Shown here: positions 16,557 to 16,598 of the stretch, in pieces
Position numbering within the stretch: position 1 is the stretch's first letter
Layout: every line of letters begins with the position of its first letter
Assembly (NCBI GenBank): GCA_007132315.1
Contig: SLOW01000322.1
Span: 1 to 16,598, forward strand
DNA length: 16,598 bases
Direction: 5' to 3'
From: Opitutales bacterium
GTDB lineage: Bacteria > Verrucomicrobiota > Verrucomicrobiia > Opitutales > T3Sed10-336
Position numbers and translations under genes: made by a program
Notes under the pieces: model-generated
Told to the model about the DNA's origin: nothing
The model's input: only the letters and a program-made list of their open reading frames with translations
The model's database searches: none

Positions 16557-16586
16557 AGTATAACGGCCATTATGCGAGCTTCCCAA
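16557..16586 (-). promoter_or_regulatory. Candidate promoter for the TPR-exbB operon
   Basis: On the minus strand TTGGGA (16586-16581) and TATACT (16562-16557) are separated by 18 nt. The -10 box matches five of six consensus bases. The start would be near 16549, giving a leader of about 190 nt. A near-perfect 14-bp palindrome ATAACGGCCATTAT (16560-16573) overlaps the -10, and AGCTT-CCC-AAGCT (16577-16589) overlaps the -35; either could be an operator. The leader opens with a hairpin, CCCGCG/CGCGGG (16532-16553). No gene is convincing between 16360 and the right edge. Confidence 0.35.
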
Positions 16587-16598
16587 GCTTGAGATCGG

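Noticed and set aside
16462..16598. tRNA-like look of the minus strand at the right edge
   Set aside because: No acceptor or T-arm pairing could be formed; the region is better read as a promoter and leader.

Overview
The window is a high-GC bacterial chromosome segment with densely packed genes and frequent stop/start overlaps. It carries mostly housekeeping genes plus one less familiar envelope-type operon. The gene set fits a Verrucomicrobiota genome, perhaps an Opitutae relative: a lysine/alanine-rich histone-H1-like protein, an OpcA homologue next to zwf, a secreted ThuA-like protein, a TPR protein with an ExbB-type channel, and few Shine-Dalgarno sequences. That placement is inferred from gene content only; no rRNA or other decisive marker is present.

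Layout. Positions 1-2858 (minus strand): an H1-tailed small protein, then pyrR-pyrB-pyrC for pyrimidine synthesis. pyrR/pyrB overlap by ATGA, pyrB/pyrC overlap by 8 nt, and pyrC runs off the left edge. Positions 3039-9985 (plus strand): tRNA-Ala(CGC), yraN, zwf, opcA and smc, with gaps of 19-69 nt. Positions 9986-10617 hold no intact gene, but contain a series of short hairpins, including two copies of a GTCCC/GGGAC repeat, and a protein-like stretch that seems frameshifted. Positions 10618-11607 (plus) encode an exported ThuA-like protein. Positions 11667-16359 (minus) are a three-gene operon: a 961-aa exported TPR protein, an exported protein with a beta-rich N-terminus and helical C-terminus, and an ExbB/TolQ/MotA-family channel. 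Both junctions are ATGA overlaps. A candidate promoter lies near the right edge.

How the genes work together. PyrB and PyrC catalyse consecutive steps to dihydroorotate, with PyrR as the likely regulator. Zwf and OpcA form the NADPH-producing entry to the oxidative pentose phosphate pathway, with OpcA acting on G6PDH assembly or activity. SMC acts in chromosome organisation and is probably only co-located. The TPR/beta-helical/ExbB operon looks like one translationally coupled envelope unit that lacks an adjacent ExbD or TonB. It is the best candidate here for an incompletely described system. I found no phage, CRISPR, transposase or defence genes.
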